Below are positions 38,071 to 51,180 of a stretch of 64,000 bases of DNA, one piece after another (positions within the stretch are counted from its first letter, which is position 1; every line of letters starts with the position of its first letter). Origin of the DNA: Oreohelix idahoensis (taxonomy: Eukaryota > Mollusca > Gastropoda > Stylommatophora > Oreohelicidae); assembly GCA_024509875.1 (NCBI GenBank), contig JAMPIV010018776.1, forward strand, positions 564,001-628,000, in the 5' to 3' direction. Under the pieces are notes generated by a model. That model made no database searches, was not told the DNA's origin, and worked only from the letters and a program-made list of their open reading frames with translations. Made by a program: the position numbers and the translations under genes.

Positions 38071-38714
38071 TTCGTTCGTCCTGAAAAGGACGTTGGTTGC
38101 GTTGTGCCCGTTTACAGCGTAGCTGCGATATTTGCGCCTTTCGGCCGACACATCCGACTTCAGCACGGCATTTTTGGGACCGGGTTAGCCTTCCCTCTTC
38201 GATCCCTACTCACCCAGCCAGACTGCAGTGATGTAGCCTGTTTCCAGGACCACCACTTGGAGGTGGAGTAGGGTCTTGGTCAGCTCTAGTTCGCTGACCC
38301 TGACGCAAGCAGTCTAGCTATGGGTCGCTAACTGCATTTCTCACTTTTGACGCGTCTTAGGTCCCTTTTCTCCATCTGATTTTCTAGGTCTAGAATCCCC
38401 CTAAATTACCAACTTTCAAAACTGTACATACTGAATACTGTATATTCATCGTCTTCTTGCTCAATAATGATTTTAAGGCAAGATGTTATTTACGTATTTT
38501 TAAAATTTATTACTGTATTTTCTTTATTCTTATGTTTATTTCTGTTTATTTAGGTGCTGCACGCGTTCGCAAGTGTTATATAGTTAGTTATTTACGTTTT
38601 TTTGGCGGCCCTAATGCATTTGCAAGCTAAATAAAGGCTATGCTTCGACTTTCGTCGATTTTCGACTTTCGTCAGTGCTCTGGTCCCTAACCTGTCGAAA
38701 GAGTGAGGTATGCC

Positions 38715-38726
<12 letters not shown>

Positions 38727-38807
<81 letters not shown>
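38727..38807. repeat. (TA)n microsatellite, right of Tigger-like element
   Basis: About 81 bp of alternating TA, preceded by (TG)n. Confidence 0.97.
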
Positions 38808-38810
<3 letters not shown>

Positions 38811-39020
38811 CCACCTTTATATATATGCCACCATCTTCATATAAAATAATAGTTCTAATGAACCACCACTGCAAGAGCTGGTGACTGCTTCGTGTGAGTT
38901 TCCTCGCAAGGAACCAATAGCAGAGGTGGTCCAAACCTCCTTAGAGAGTAGGGAGTGGATGATGATGTCATGATGTATTGTACATATTTATTATACTAAC
39001 ATTGTAGAAAGTTATATATA

Positions 39021-39850
39021 CGAGGGACGGTCAAAAAGTAATGCCTCGTAATTTTTAATTTCATTCAATAGGCAAGAAAACAGATAAAATTCACATTGAA
39101 ATGTAGGCCCAAGTCTGAACTTCAAAAATTTATTTCTCAATGTAGTCTCCGTTATTTGTTACAGTTTTTGTCCATCTTCTCACAAGGGCATGTATCTCCG
39201 CACAGTAAAAATGTGTGTCCTTTTTCCTAAACCACTGGCGTACGGCGCGTTTAAGGGTCTCGGTGTCCTCAAAGTGATTTCCGCGAAGATCTTCTTTCAG
39301 TGGTCCAAACAGAATGAAGTCAGAAGGTGCAAGATCGGGACTGTAAGGGGGATGTGGTAATAATGTCCAGCCAAATTCTGCAATCGCATCAATGGTGCGT
39401 TTATCGGTGTGTGGCGGGGCATTATCGTGCAACAGTAGTGCAGTTCTCTGATCTTTTAATGGGTAAAGTCGCCGAAGACAACCTCTAAGCTTCTTCAAAG
39501 TTTCAATATAACGGTCTGCATTCACCGTGTTTTCCTGTTCCAAGAAGTCGAGAAGAATCACACCCTTCTCATCCCAAAACACGGAGGCCATAACTTTCCC
39601 TACAGATGGTGAACTTTTGAACTTCTTTCTTGTCGGCGATGCTGTGTGATGCCATTCCATTGACTGCCTCTTGGATTCTGGGTCAAAAAAATGAACCCAA
39701 GTCTCATCACCTGTCACAATATTCGATAAAAACTCTTCTCCTTCAGTTTCGTAACGGTGCAGGAGGTTGATGGCTAGGGTTTTCCTTCAGCATTGAGAAA
39801 TTCTATGACAAAACGTTGTTTTAAACGTTGGCAGCCATTTTTAAACTGTT
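39021..39850 (-). mobile_element. Mariner-like element, deleted; right end not found
   Basis: The left end starts CGAGGGACGGTCAAAAAGTA directly after TA, a mariner-type terminus. The transposase is on the minus strand. I could not find the matching inverted repeat at the right, so that boundary is a guess from the coding remnant. Confidence 0.75.
39130..39840 (-). pseudogene. Mariner transposase with N-terminal internal deletion
   Basis: An open frame covers the catalytic domain: TGDETWVHFF (first Asp), LLHDNAPPH (second) and SPDLAPSDF (third), with 34 residues between the second and third, the mariner DD34D signature. It ends at a normal-looking stop at 39130. Upstream, a start MAANV and a QRFVIEFLNAEG-like frame-shifted stretch join directly to YETEGEEFLSNI, so the DNA-binding helix-turn-helix region has been deleted. 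Not functional alone. Confidence 0.88.
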
Positions 39851-41957
39851 ACAGTGGTGCCACCTGTTACTGAAACAGGTTGGTAATGCTATACAGTGCA
39901 GAAGAGTGTTTGATGAATCCTGCTAAATTTACAAATTGCACCACACAAACACACTGCGATTCGACTCAATGGATCCAGATTGTTCAGGGAGAGGCAAAAT
40001 TCTGAGGAAGATGATAGACTGGATGGAAGCGGAGGTCGCATGATGTTCATTTCTGGAGACCCGATACTTTAAAAGAGGCATTTGTTTTCTCTTAGTTTGT
40101 GGTACATGTTGCCAGCAGTCAACGAAAGTCGCCAACTTCACACGGGTCTTGAAGACGCTTGACTCGACAATCTAAGTAGTTACCGTGGCCTTGTTGCAGC
40201 CACAGTATCTGACTCATGAAGAGAAGAAACAGCCCAAAACACCTCTGGGAACCAGCAGTGACTGAACCCAAGATCATCGACGAATCATTGTCAACACCTG
40301 GCAAGATAAGTCCAAAATTACTGACACAGTACATAGACTCTGTAAACGTTTTACTCATGTCATCCCATGATGATCAAAATTAATTGATTATTCTTCTTCT
40401 TAAAATAACTTTATTTATTTTTATCTTATTAAGCAATAATTAATTATTAAACTTGTTACATGTAACTAAAAATCTATAGTTGTATTAATCACTATTGAGT
40501 GAATTTTATGTCTGCACCCGTATGCCTTAGGTTTAAAAAGAAAATACATAAGCGCTAGTAAATTAATATTCTGTTGAATAACCTTCATCTGGGGGCTCAG
40601 AAAATCCGGGTCAATAAATCACTGACAAACAACATTTTTCTTTCTTATATAAGAATAAGTGTTCTTAGGTCAGTTTCTTGCGCTGATTTCAAATTTGAAA
40701 TCCGTTTATCTCTATCACATCGGGTTCTTAAGATATTTGTGAATAAATATATTTTTGGGAAACCGTTATTTGCTCTGTTTCATGTTTACTATATAACTTA
40801 TTAAAAATTAATAAAATGCAAAATAATTCTACTTTTTATACTGCTAAAAGATGCATGACATATGTTACGCTATTTTTCAAATAGTTACTGTATTTTTAAA
40901 TAATTCTGAGTGAAATATGGCTTCTAGAAGTTGTAGAAATTCGACTGATCTGTTCTGTTACATGTGTGGATATTTTACCGATCGTGTTCACCAGAAAAAC
41001 TTTACACCATTACTAAAAAAAGCATATGAACTTTATTTCAATTCGAAAGTTGATGATGCAAATAAATCTTGGAAGCCAAATGCAGTTTGTTCAACTTGTG
41101 CAAATACATTGGCAGGTTGGTTACGAAAATCGCCGAAGCATAAGTCGATGCCTTTTGGAGTGCCAGTAATATGGCGTGAACCGACAAATCACGCTACTGA
41201 TTGTTACTTCTGCTTGACAAATATTCATGGTTTCACTTTTAAAACTAGAAAGTCTGTGGTTTATCCAAATATTGAATCGGTTTCGAAACCAGTGTTTCAT
41301 GATCCAATCACGTGTCCGATCCCAGTTCCACTAGAACAATATCCGTTGGACGTGAATGAACCATCAGAAAGTGATAGTTTACCTGCTTTAGAAACTAATT
41401 CTGACTCGGATTATATACCGGTGAATGATGTTCACTTAATTAACCATTCAGAACTTTCAGATCTAATACGTGATCTCGCCCTTACCAAAGGACAGACGGA
41501 ATTACTCGGTTCGCAACTCAAAGAATGGAATATTTTAGCGCCCAATACTCAGATTTCTAAATTTTATCATAGACACAGAGAACTTGTTCAATACTTTGAG
41601 ATGGATGATGACATTTGCTATTGCAAAGATGTAAATGGTCTAATGGTGCACCTTGGTCATGAGCACATAGTCAACGAATGGCGACTTTTCATCGACTCTT
41701 CCAAGACTAGTCTAAAAGACGTGTTATTGCATAACGGAAATTTATTTTCATCAATTCCAGTCACCTACTCTGTTCATATGAAAGAAACTTATGACAATAT
41801 GGCTATACTTTTGGCAAAAATAAAGCACAATGACTACCAATGGCGGATTTGTGGAGACCTAAAGGTCATTGCAATTCTCACGGGCATGCAGACTGGGTAT
41901 ACTAAATTTTGTTGCTTCCTATGTGAATGGGATAGCCGCAACAGACAGGAACATTAT

Positions 41958-44303
41958 TGTGATAAATTAAACCGTGATACAACGTTAAAATATCACCAAA
42001 GATAAAATGTAGGGATAAAAATAATGCGTAAGCTACTAGAAGACATGATCGCCCATGCCGCGGTTCACTACCCGCCATGGAAACTAACTTGTTAGACGTG
42101 AAGACAAAACGTTTACCCTTGGAGACGGGAGGGAACGGAGATCAAAAAGAAAAAATATGACTGAACACGTGCTTGAAACTAACAAGGCTAAAAAGACGCA
42201 ATTGGTGGGGAAAGGAAAAAAATTCACGTCCCCAAGGTGACACAATGTAAAGAAATGGACAAAAGGGACCTTAGCTATTTAACGCAACAGTCATTTCTTG
42301 GACGCTTTTACGATACTGAGTCCTTTTATTTGAATTCAGCGGCAAACGCATTACAGAAGATGCTCGAACATATTTCAAAAAAACAACTAACCTTGAAAAA
42401 GTAACTTTTTCTTAATAATAATGTTAGGAATATAAAACCTAGCTAGTCTGATAGCCCATCTTGAGCAGAGAAATAATATGCTTTCATTTATACAGACGGA
42501 TAGATAATAATGAAGATATTGACAAAAGACTGTGTTGTTCATAACAGACGAGCGACTGCACTGTTAAAAAAATGTCACTAATTTTTCAAAAATTGCGGCC
42601 TTGAGACTCAAGTGCTAAAATCTAGTTGGAATGAAAGAGAGGGGGAAATAGTGGAAAATTGTGGCTAAAAATAACTCTAGAGACCGATTCGTGTAGAAAG
42701 GCATGTAGAACCAAGCGTGTTTTTTTTATGAAAAAGCAAGTAGAGACAGACGGACCAACAGACAATAATACATACTTGACTGAGGTATGACTGAATTGAC
42801 TTTTGGTTGGAGGTTTGAAATTTGAAAGGAGGGAAGTCGGTGATTGGCCACAGATAATCATATTATCGGCGCACAGACGCGCATTTTTGCCATTCAACAT
42901 AAATTGTCCATTAGTAGACACAGTAATTCTTCAGTGGTGTAGTTCCCAGAAGCTAATTGCCATATTTAGAGGGACGCCATACTAGAGCCAGCAGCTCAGC
43001 TGAGTTTTGCTAGAATATAACTGTGTTCTCTATTCATAATTCTGGTAAGACTGAAAGTATTTCTTTGTATATTTTAATATTGTTTAATGTTTCGAGTGAT
43101 TTGATACTGCCATATCAAAATCTATCCCTTACAACAAGTAAGGATTCGCTCTAGATCCCCAGCCCAAGTTCAGGGTCTAGAGACAAACAAAATACATAAA
43201 CGCCAGCAAGGATTATGAAGGGCGGATCAAGTGTTGAGATCAGTGGAACATATCACCTATCTTATTCAATAGCAGGAAGCTAATGAACATATTTCAGAAT
43301 ATGTAGTCTTGGGGAACTAGTACTATGTGAAACCAACTTGGTAAGATGTGCTGTATGGTCAGAGAGATCTGACCCCGTCTATGTGGTGTTGTTGTGTAGT
43401 GTGGTGTGCAGAAGTGGCTCAGGAGGTAGAGTTCTGACACATATGACCCAATACTTTTGTTGCAGAAGTGTGAGTTTCTGTTTGGCACCAAAGTGGTGTC
43501 AAATGCTGTGATGATATATACAAGTGTGGACCAGTGCAGTCTAGTATTTTGTCAGAGCAGCCTTATATTGCCCCCAAGCACGGAGAGGTGGGGCCACCAG
43601 ATTCCAGCACCAGAACTACTCAGTCAAGATACGTGAGCGTCTGGCCTGCTGGACCTTCACCAACTTATTTACTAACTAACACACCAACTATATTACCATC
43701 ACTAGAACCCACAAAAATTTTGGGAAATAAAACTTGTATTACTCCCATCAGTGAATGGACAATGTTTGGTAGTCATAGACAGGGAGTGATGATATCACCC
43801 CAACAGCATATATAGAAATAAGTTCTCCTGGGACTATCTTAAGATAATTACTATTAACCAGTCATTTGAAATACATATGTACACATTTTCTAGTTTATTA
43901 TGACATATATTCATGCATTTCATTCATAATTTCAAAACCTTTCATATGTTCTGACCAAAATAAAACCTTGGTTCAGAACAAATAAACTTAAAGAAAATTT
44001 AATATCAAAAATTTAAACAGCTTGAGTTAGTTCAGTGTGTTATAAATTTTATTAATATTATTAGACTTATTAAATATCTGTGTGTGTGTGTATGTAATCT
44101 ACCACAACACATTACATATCAGTACCCTAGATTTTTAACGTAGCCACATTCATTAGTAAAAAAGATATGTGTGAGGTCGTAAGTGGTAGCAAGAAGGGCC
44201 TTCTGTAAATTCACAGCTACATTTATCTCAGGAGCCTTCACAGCTGACCTCATGCATCACACTAGGTAACATCAACCATACAATACCATCAAAATCCACT
44301 ACA
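41958..44303 (+). repeat. 5' LTR of copy C
   Basis: 2346 bp, begins TGTGATAAATTAAACCG and ends AATCCACTACA. Nearly identical to 48832-51180. Confidence 0.94.
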
Positions 44304-44308
44304 TATAT

Positions 44309-44327
44309 TGGGGTCTTGTCCAGGGAT
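44309..44327 (+). promoter_or_regulatory. Primer binding site of copy C
   Basis: TGGGGTCTTGTCCAGGGAT, 5 bp (TATAT) after the LTR, the same spacing as in copies A and B. It resembles the tRNA-Pro site of A and B with several differences; it may be a degenerate tRNA-Pro site or pair with another tRNA. The leader follows to 44534. Confidence 0.7.
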
Positions 44328-44534
44328 ATTTAGCTTATCAGTAATATTAGGATCTCCTGGTGGGAGAATTAAATTATTGGGACAAATTGTAAAAATTAAA
44401 AGTGTCCCTTAAAATAAAAGTTGGTGAATCTTCACAGCCAGTGGTAGTTAATTGATTAATTAATTAATTAGAATTACTTTAGTTATTAATTGGTTAGAGA
44501 TTTATCTTGCTCATTGCTAAATTGTCTAAAAATT

Positions 44535-45676
44535 ATGGCGGAGCTGGCAAAGTTCAGATCAGCTGCTGTGCTAACGGCGAAGGATATGGGAATGGATGGT
44601 CAGGTTTTAATTCAATACGTAACTGCAGAATGTGATAAGTATATTGAAAGGGAAGATAGGAGGTTAGCTGAAGAGAAGAGGTTACAAATTGAGGCTGATA
44701 GAGAACTTAAGAGGCTGCAGATTGAGGCAGAAGAAAAACGACAGCAAAGGGAGTCAGAAGAAAAAAGATTGACTGCCGAAAGGGAGGCAGAAGACAGAAG
44801 GTTGCAAAGGGAGCATGAATTACGACTAAGGGAGCTGGAATTACAAGGCCATGCTCCTGAAAATGGTGCCAGCCCTTTTGCCTGAGATGTTACGCCTAGT
44901 CAGGGAGCCTCAACATCAGCTATGGGGTTTCATTTAGACCATTTTGTTGAGAAAGACGATGACATAGAGGGGTACCTCAGTCGTTTTGAATTATTAGCTA
45001 CTACATATGGGTTAGAGAGAGAGAGGTGGAGTTTAAAGTTATCACAGGGACTGAGAGGTACTTCTTATGAAGTCTTCGCAAAAATGAACAGAGAAGACCA
45101 AGACGATTATGGCATGTTAAAGCAAGCTTTGTTGTTAAGATACGAAAAAAATGGTGAATTTTATCGTAAGAAATTTAGAAATGCCAAACTGTTGTCTGGG
45201 GAGACATACCACCAATTCTCTGCCAGACTGGAAACCTATTTGGAGAAATGGACTGCTCTGGGGAAGACCCAAGATCTTAAAGAGATGATCATGATAGAGC
45301 AATTGAGAGAGTCCATGGCTCCAGACTTGAGAAAATTTCTCATGGAACAAGGTGCAGAGAGGTTGGGGGAGTTTTAAATGTCGCTGAGAGGTATCAGGCA
45401 GCCCAGGCAGAGGTAAGTGGTGCTAAAAAGAAGCACATAGACAATTTTAAAGCTCCACAGCAATTTAATAAATTTGATAATAGAGAACAGGGTAATAAAG
45501 GTAGGACAAACCTTGAACGGCCAAGAAATGACTATCGTGACAGAAACTCACAGTTCAATGACCAAAAATACAATGAAAGAAAACCGTTTAACCAAGGAAA
45601 AAGATGGTGCAAATGGTGCAAGAAAGATAACCATAACACCGAATTTTGTAGAAGGAAACCTTCAAACATTGCTGCA
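44535..45676 (+). pseudogene. gag of copy C (coiled coil, gag core, zinc knuckle), broken
   Basis: Starts MAELAKFRSAAVLTAKDMG, parallel to copy B. The Glu/Arg-rich coiled coil is shorter than in A and B. TGA at 44883-44885 replaces a Ser codon of copy B. The gag core then runs to a one-base deletion near 45376 (GGGGGAGTTTTAAAT), and in the shifted frame the CCHC knuckle WCKWCKKDNHNTEFC follows near 45610. Confidence 0.88.
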
Positions 45677-46040
45677 ATGAAGTCGGGGACTCAAAGATTA
45701 AAGGTTAATCCTAATGGACAGCAGGAACCTTATCACCCCCCAGTTTGTGAGGATGTTATTTGTAATGGGGTCACCATAAGGTGCCTTTATGATACAGGTT
45801 TGGATTATGATTCAGTTGTGAAGTCTAGCCTTAGTGGACCCAAGTCAGTATACCACAGAAACAGTGGAAATACAAGGGGCGACTAAGGACATACCACTCA
45901 TGACACTTCCCATCGCAAGGATAACGGTGAAAACTCACTATGTGGAAGGAGAAATCAGAGCAGCAGTGATAGATGAACCAATCTACCCTCTGATATTGGG
46001 GTGTAGATACGTCTTCTTGGGGAATCCCGAGAGACCTGTG
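45677..46040 (+). pseudogene. Protease of copy C (aspartic, DTG)
   Basis: Retroviral-type aspartic protease that would cut the polyprotein. Visible parts are TIRCLYDTG with the catalytic DTG (about 45773-45799) and, after a frameshift near 45830, the TVEIQGATKD strand and the LILGCRYVFL segment that corresponds to the conserved ILG motif. Copies A and B lack this whole segment. Confidence 0.82.
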
Positions 46041-46044
46041 ATCA

Positions 46045-46862
46045 TGGCGACAGTGCAGACCAGGTCACAGAAAAAGGAGGAAGAAGGTGAACCTATTAAT
46101 GCTCATCCAGAGGAGATGAGGAAGGCGCAGGCTGAGGATAAGACCCTTAAGCCATGTTTCAAAAAATTGCCCAAATGCCACACACCTCCAAGCAAGGGAG
46201 AATACTTTATGAAGAACAAATTATTATACAGGAAGACAGGAACTAGATCCACTGGTCACGGACAGTTGGTTCTTCCCAAGATATATAGGGCAAATTTGAT
46301 AAGGAGCTTACATGTTGGAAAAGATGGTGACCATGAGAAAGTCGGTACCATCTGCCAAAAGATTGCTCGAAAATACTATTGGCCCGACGTAAATGTCGAT
46401 ATTGAGAACTTTGTAGAAGCATGTGGCATATTTCATGAGGGAACACCCACAAAGGGACAAAATGTGCAGGACCTAGAAACGCCACAGGGCAAATTTAGGC
46501 CTGGAAGGAAAACTAATTATACTCAGGTAGACAAAGTGGAATGGGAGCCCCCTTTTCACACCCAGTCTTCACTTGAATGGATTAACATGGCCACTATGCG
46601 ACGAGTACAAAGAGTAAATTTTACCCAGGATAAGATGACAATCCCTCGGTCAGACTTATATAAACTGGAAGAACAGAAAAGAGAGCGAAGATCTCTCATA
46701 AGCAATCTAAAGTGGGAAGACAAACCCAAGAAAAAAATTGGTAGTGGTCGATTTGTGAGTGATGATTCTAGGAAGAAAAGTCCTCACTATAATGCTTCTA
46801 ATGGACGGGACCCGATGGGTGCCATGAAAAATAAATATGGAAAAATAAAAATCCAGATGTAG
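46045..46862 (+). pseudogene. Integrase zinc-binding remnant and novel block of copy C
   Basis: Frame from 45834 to a stop at 46860-46862. It carries MATVQTRSQKK, the zinc-binding region (RSLHVGKDGDHEKVGT, YYWPDVNVDIENF, EACGIFHEGTPT) with the final Cys replaced as in copy B, and a C-terminal block that keeps MATMRRVQ, TIPRSDLYKLEE, KKIGSGRFVSDDS in common with ORF1 of copy B. There is no DDE core. The frame ends at an ATG-TAG pair at the same place as in copy B. Confidence 0.82.
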
Positions 46863-48744
46863 CATTATTAAGGACCTGGACAGATGAGAAGGCAGAAGAG
46901 ACTGTTACCTCATCTTATCAATACGTGAACGAACTGACCACTCGTTTGAAAGCTGGATGGAAACTGGCAAATGATAATTTGAAACAAGCCAGGAAGAAAC
47001 ATGCAGCATATTTTAATAGGAAGGCAAAGGACAGAGAACTAGCTGTGGGAGAGAAGGTGCTGCTTCTACTACCCGGTAGCCAGAATAAATTACAAATTGG
47101 ATGGCAAGGTCCATATACGGTTCTAGAGAAGGTGTCTAGAACAAACTATAAAATTGACAAAAAGGGGAAGGAGAAAGTTTATCATGTAAACCTTTTAAAG
47201 AAGTATCTGGACAGACCACTCCAGGAAAGCACCCCCTTACTGACCTTGGCTATCGCAACTCAAATGCAAAAGGAACCACTCACCTCACATGAATACCCAT
47301 TACATCCTTGTGAAACAGCAGCACAGGTAAAAGTCAGTAAGCACCTGACTAAAAACCAGAGGGAGAGAGTTCAACAGGTTCTGGAGGAACATACAGATGT
47401 ATTAACAGATAAACCAGGACATACAAATTTGCTACAGTATGACATGAAACTGGTAGACTCAAACCCAATCTGTATGAGAGCCTATTCTATTCCGTTCGCG
47501 AAGGAGAAGGCATTGAAGAAGAAATAGATTATTTGTTGAAGGAGGGGATTATTTCACACAGTGAATCATCTTTTAGCTCCAGTGTAGTTTTGTTGAGAAA
47601 ACCGTCTGGGGAACACAGACTGTGCATAGATTACAGGAAACTGAATGCTGTCACAGAAGGACAAGTGGATCCATTACCAGACACAAAACAGTTATTTGCC
47701 AGATTAAACAAGGCAAAATACTTTTCAAAGGTGGATCTTAGTAAAGGCTATTACCAGATTCCAGTGAAGCCTGAAGTGAGGCCTTATTTGGCTTTTAGCA
47801 CTTCGGATGGACATTATGAATTCAACATGCTACCATTCGGACTGAAAAATGCTCCGAGTGTATTTTCAAGGATGATGCGCAAATTGTTGGATCCCCTGAA
47901 TAACCCATGTATCACGAATTTCATGGATGATATTCTCGTCGCCACAGAGACATTTGAAGAACACATTGACTCCCTAAAAATGTTATTTGATAGGCTTAGG
48001 GAGGCGAACTTAACTGCTAGGCCAACAAAATGTTGTATTGGATGCAAAGAGTTGGAATTCTTGGGACACACTGTATATCAGGGCAACATGACCCCTGACC
48101 CCAAGAACTTGGAAAAACTGCAGAGAGCACCTAGACCACAAACAAAAAAGGACGTGCGATCATTCGTGTCGTTATGTGGTTTTTACCAAAAATATATCAA
48201 AAATTTTAACTCAATATGTGCTCCTCTGACTGATTTGACTCGCAAGGGACATCCAGATAAAATAGTTTGGACTGCGCAATGTGAATTAGCGTTCCAAGAG
48301 TTAAAGGAAAAACTCACTAGCAAGCCTATTCTCAAACTGCCTGATTTGACACAGGACTTTGTCGTAAGAACAGATGCAAGTAATGTAGGACTCGGGGCGG
48401 CTTTGTTGCAAAGATCATCTTCACCTGATGGGGAACTGAACCCAGTCGCTTATGCAAGCCGCAAATTGAATAAGGCGGAGCAAGGATATTCCACAAGCGA
48501 AAAAGAATGTTTAGCGTTAATCTGGGCAATAAAGAAGTTCCAAATCTACCTGTATGGTAGGACTTTTGTGGTCCAGACGGATCATCAGCCCCTAGTATTC
48601 TTATCTCAGGCTAAGCATGAAAACGCAAGATTGTTGAGGTGGTCTTTATTACTGCAACCTTATCAGTTTAGTATTGAGTACATCCCAGGGTCATTGAATG
48701 TCGGTGCAGATTTCCTCAGTCGGCACCCCTGTGATCAAAATTAG
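46862..48744 (+). pseudogene. Integrase C-terminus, RT and RNase H of copy C, one frameshift
   Basis: From about 46862 (VALLRTWTDEKAEE) the frame reads the integrase C-terminal part (GWQGPYTVLEKVSRTNYKI, VYHVNLLKKYL), then RT. A base is missing near 47517 (ALKKK instead of ALKEEIDYLL), after which RT continues from 47533: CIDYRKLNAV, KVDLSKGYYQIP, the catalytic FMDD, and RNase H with TDASNVGLGAALL, ECLALIWAI and TDHQPL. It ends at 48744 soon after FLSRHPCD. Enzyme identity is secure; this copy cannot make a full protein without correction by frameshifting. Confidence 0.9.
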
Positions 48745-48818
48745 AGTAGTGGTAGGCGTGAGGAGTAATTTTATCTATGTGTATCACTGGTTTTGGAACT
48801 TGCCGTAGGCATGTTTTC

Positions 48819-48831
48819 AAGTGGGGAGATG
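48819..48831 (+). promoter_or_regulatory. Polypurine tract of copy C
   Basis: AAGTGGGGAGATG immediately before the 3' LTR start TGTGATAAAT. Confidence 0.82.
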
Positions 48832-51180
48832 TGTGATAAATTTAACCGTGATACAACGTTAAAATATCTCCAAAGATAAAATGTAGGGATAAAAATAATG
48901 CGTAAGCTACTAGAAGACATGATCGCCCATGCCGCGGTTCACTACCCGCCATGGAAACTAACTTGTTAGACGTGAAGACAAAACGTTTACCCTTGGAGAC
49001 GGGAGGGAACGGAGATCAAAAAGAAAAAATATGACTGAACACGTGCTTGAAACTAACAAGGCTAAAAAGACGCAATTGGTGGGGAAAGGAAAAAAATTCA
49101 CGTCCCCAAGTTGACACAATGTAAAGAAATGGACAAAAGGGACCTTAGCTATTATACGCAACAGTCATTTCTTGGACGCTTTTACGATACTGAGTCCTTT
49201 TATTTGAATTCAGCGGCAAACGCATTACAGAAGATGCTCGAACATATTTCAAAAAAACAACTAACCTTGAAAAAGTAACTTTTTCTTAATAATAATGTTA
49301 GGAATATAAAACCTAGCTAGTCTGATAGCCCATCTTGAGCAGAGAAATAATATGCTTTCATTTATACAGACGGATAGATAATAATGAAGATATTGACAAA
49401 AGACTGTGTTGTTCATAACAGACGAGCGACTGCACTGTTAAAAAAATGTCACTAATTTTTCAAAAATTGCGGCCTTGAGACTCAAGTGCTAAAATCTAGT
49501 TGGAATGAAAGAGAGGGGGAAATAGTGGAAAATTGTGGCTAAAAATAACTCTAGAGACCGATTCGTGTAGAAAGGCATGTAGAACCAAGCGTGTTTTTTT
49601 TATGAAAAAGCAAGTAGAGACAGACGGACCAACAGACAATAATACATACTTGACTGAGGTATGACTGAATTGACTTTTGGTTGGAGGTTTGAAATTTGAA
49701 AGGGGGGAAGTCGGTGATTGGCCACAGATAATCATATTATCGGCGCACAGACGCGCATTTTTGCCATTCAACATAAATTGTCCATTAGTAGACACAGTAA
49801 TTCTTCAGTGGTGTAGTTCCCAGAAGCTAATTGCCAATATTTAGAGGGACGCCATACTAGAGCCAGCAGCTCAGCTGAGTTTTGCTAGAATATAACTGTG
49901 TTCTCTATTCATAATTCTGGTAAGACTGAAAGTATTTCTTTGTATATTTTAATATTGTTTAATGTTTCGAGTGATTTGATACTGCCATATCAAAATCTAT
50001 CCCTTACAACAAGTAAGGATTCGCTCTAGATCCCCAGCCCAAGTTCAGGGTCTAGAGACAAACAAAATACATAAACGCCAGCAAGGATTATGAAGGGCGG
50101 ATCAAGTGTTGAGATCAGTGGAACATATCACCTATCTTATTCAATAGCAGGAAGCTAATGAACATATTTCAGAATATGTAGTCTTGGGGAACTAGTACTA
50201 TGTGAAACCAACTTGGTAAGATGTGCTGTATGGTCAGAGAGATCTGACCCCGTCTATGTGGTGTTGTTGTGTAGTGTGGTGTGCAGAAGTGGCTCAGGAG
50301 GTAGAGTTCTGACACATGACCCAATACTTTTGTTGCAGAAGTGTGAGTTTCTGTTTGGCACCAAAGTGGTGTCAAATGCTGTGATGATATATACAAGTGT
50401 GGACCAGTGCAGTCTAGTATTTTGTCAGAGCAGCCTTATATTGCCCCCAAGCACGGAGAGGTGGGGCCACCAGATTCCAGCACCAGAACTACTCAGTCAA
50501 GATACGTGAGCGTCTGGCCTGCTGGACCTTCACCAACTTATTTACTAACTAACACACCAACTATATTACCATCACTAGAACCCACAAAAATTTTGGGAAA
50601 TAAAACTTGTATTACTCCCATCAGTGAATGGACAATGTTTGGTAGTCATAGACAGGGAGTGATGATATCACCCCAACAGCATATATAGAAATAAGTTCTC
50701 CTGGGACTATCTTAAGATAATTACTATTAACCAGTCATTTGAAATACATATGTACACATTTTCTAGTTTATTATGACATATAATCATGCATTTCATTCAT
50801 AATTTCAAAACCTTTCATATGTTCTGACCAAAATAAAACCTTGGTTCAGAACAAATAAACTTAAAGAAAATTTAATATCAAAAATTTAAACAGCTTGAGT
50901 TAGTTCAGTGTGTTATAAATTTTATTAATATTATTAGACTTATTAAATATCTGTGTGTGTGTGTGTGTATGTAATCTACCACAACACATTACATATCAGT
51001 ACCCTAGATTTTTAACGTAGCCACATTCATTAGTAAAAAAGATATGTGTGAGGTCGTAAGTGGTAGCAAGAAGGGCCTTCTGTAAATTCACAGCTACATT
51101 TATCTCAGGAGCCTTCACAGCTGACCTCATGCATCACACTAGGTAACATCAACCATACAATACCATCAAAATCCACTACA
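48832..51180 (+). repeat. 3' LTR of copy C
   Basis: 2349 bp; near-identical to the 5' LTR, with small differences such as the length of a (GT)n run near 50955. Confidence 0.94.

Larger units (their letters stand above)
41958..51180 (+). mobile_element. Ty3-like LTR retrotransposon copy C, complete structure, 9223 bp
   Basis: LTR 41958-44303, primer site, leader, gag, protease, integrase remnant, integrase C-terminal part, RT, RNase H, polypurine tract, LTR 48832-51180. The 5-bp target duplication ATTAT lies at 41953-41957 and 51181-51185. It is related to copies A and B along the coding part, but the LTR sequence and polarity in the window differ. Integrase again precedes RT and lacks a visible catalytic core. 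The two LTRs differ at few positions, so insertion was recent, yet the coding region carries one stop and at least three frameshifts. Confidence 0.95.

Noticed and set aside
39850..39900. Right terminal repeat of the mariner element
   Set aside because: Words near GGTAATGCTATACAG do not pair with the left terminus in the correct orientation.
40119..40358. 79-codon minus-strand frame as a gene
   Set aside because: It lies in the repeated flank of family G, and the inverted copy at 26000-26240 does not support a conserved frame.
48745..51180. An envelope gene in copy C between RNase H and the 3' LTR
   Set aside because: Only about 75 bp of non-coding sequence lies between the RNase H stop and the polypurine tract.
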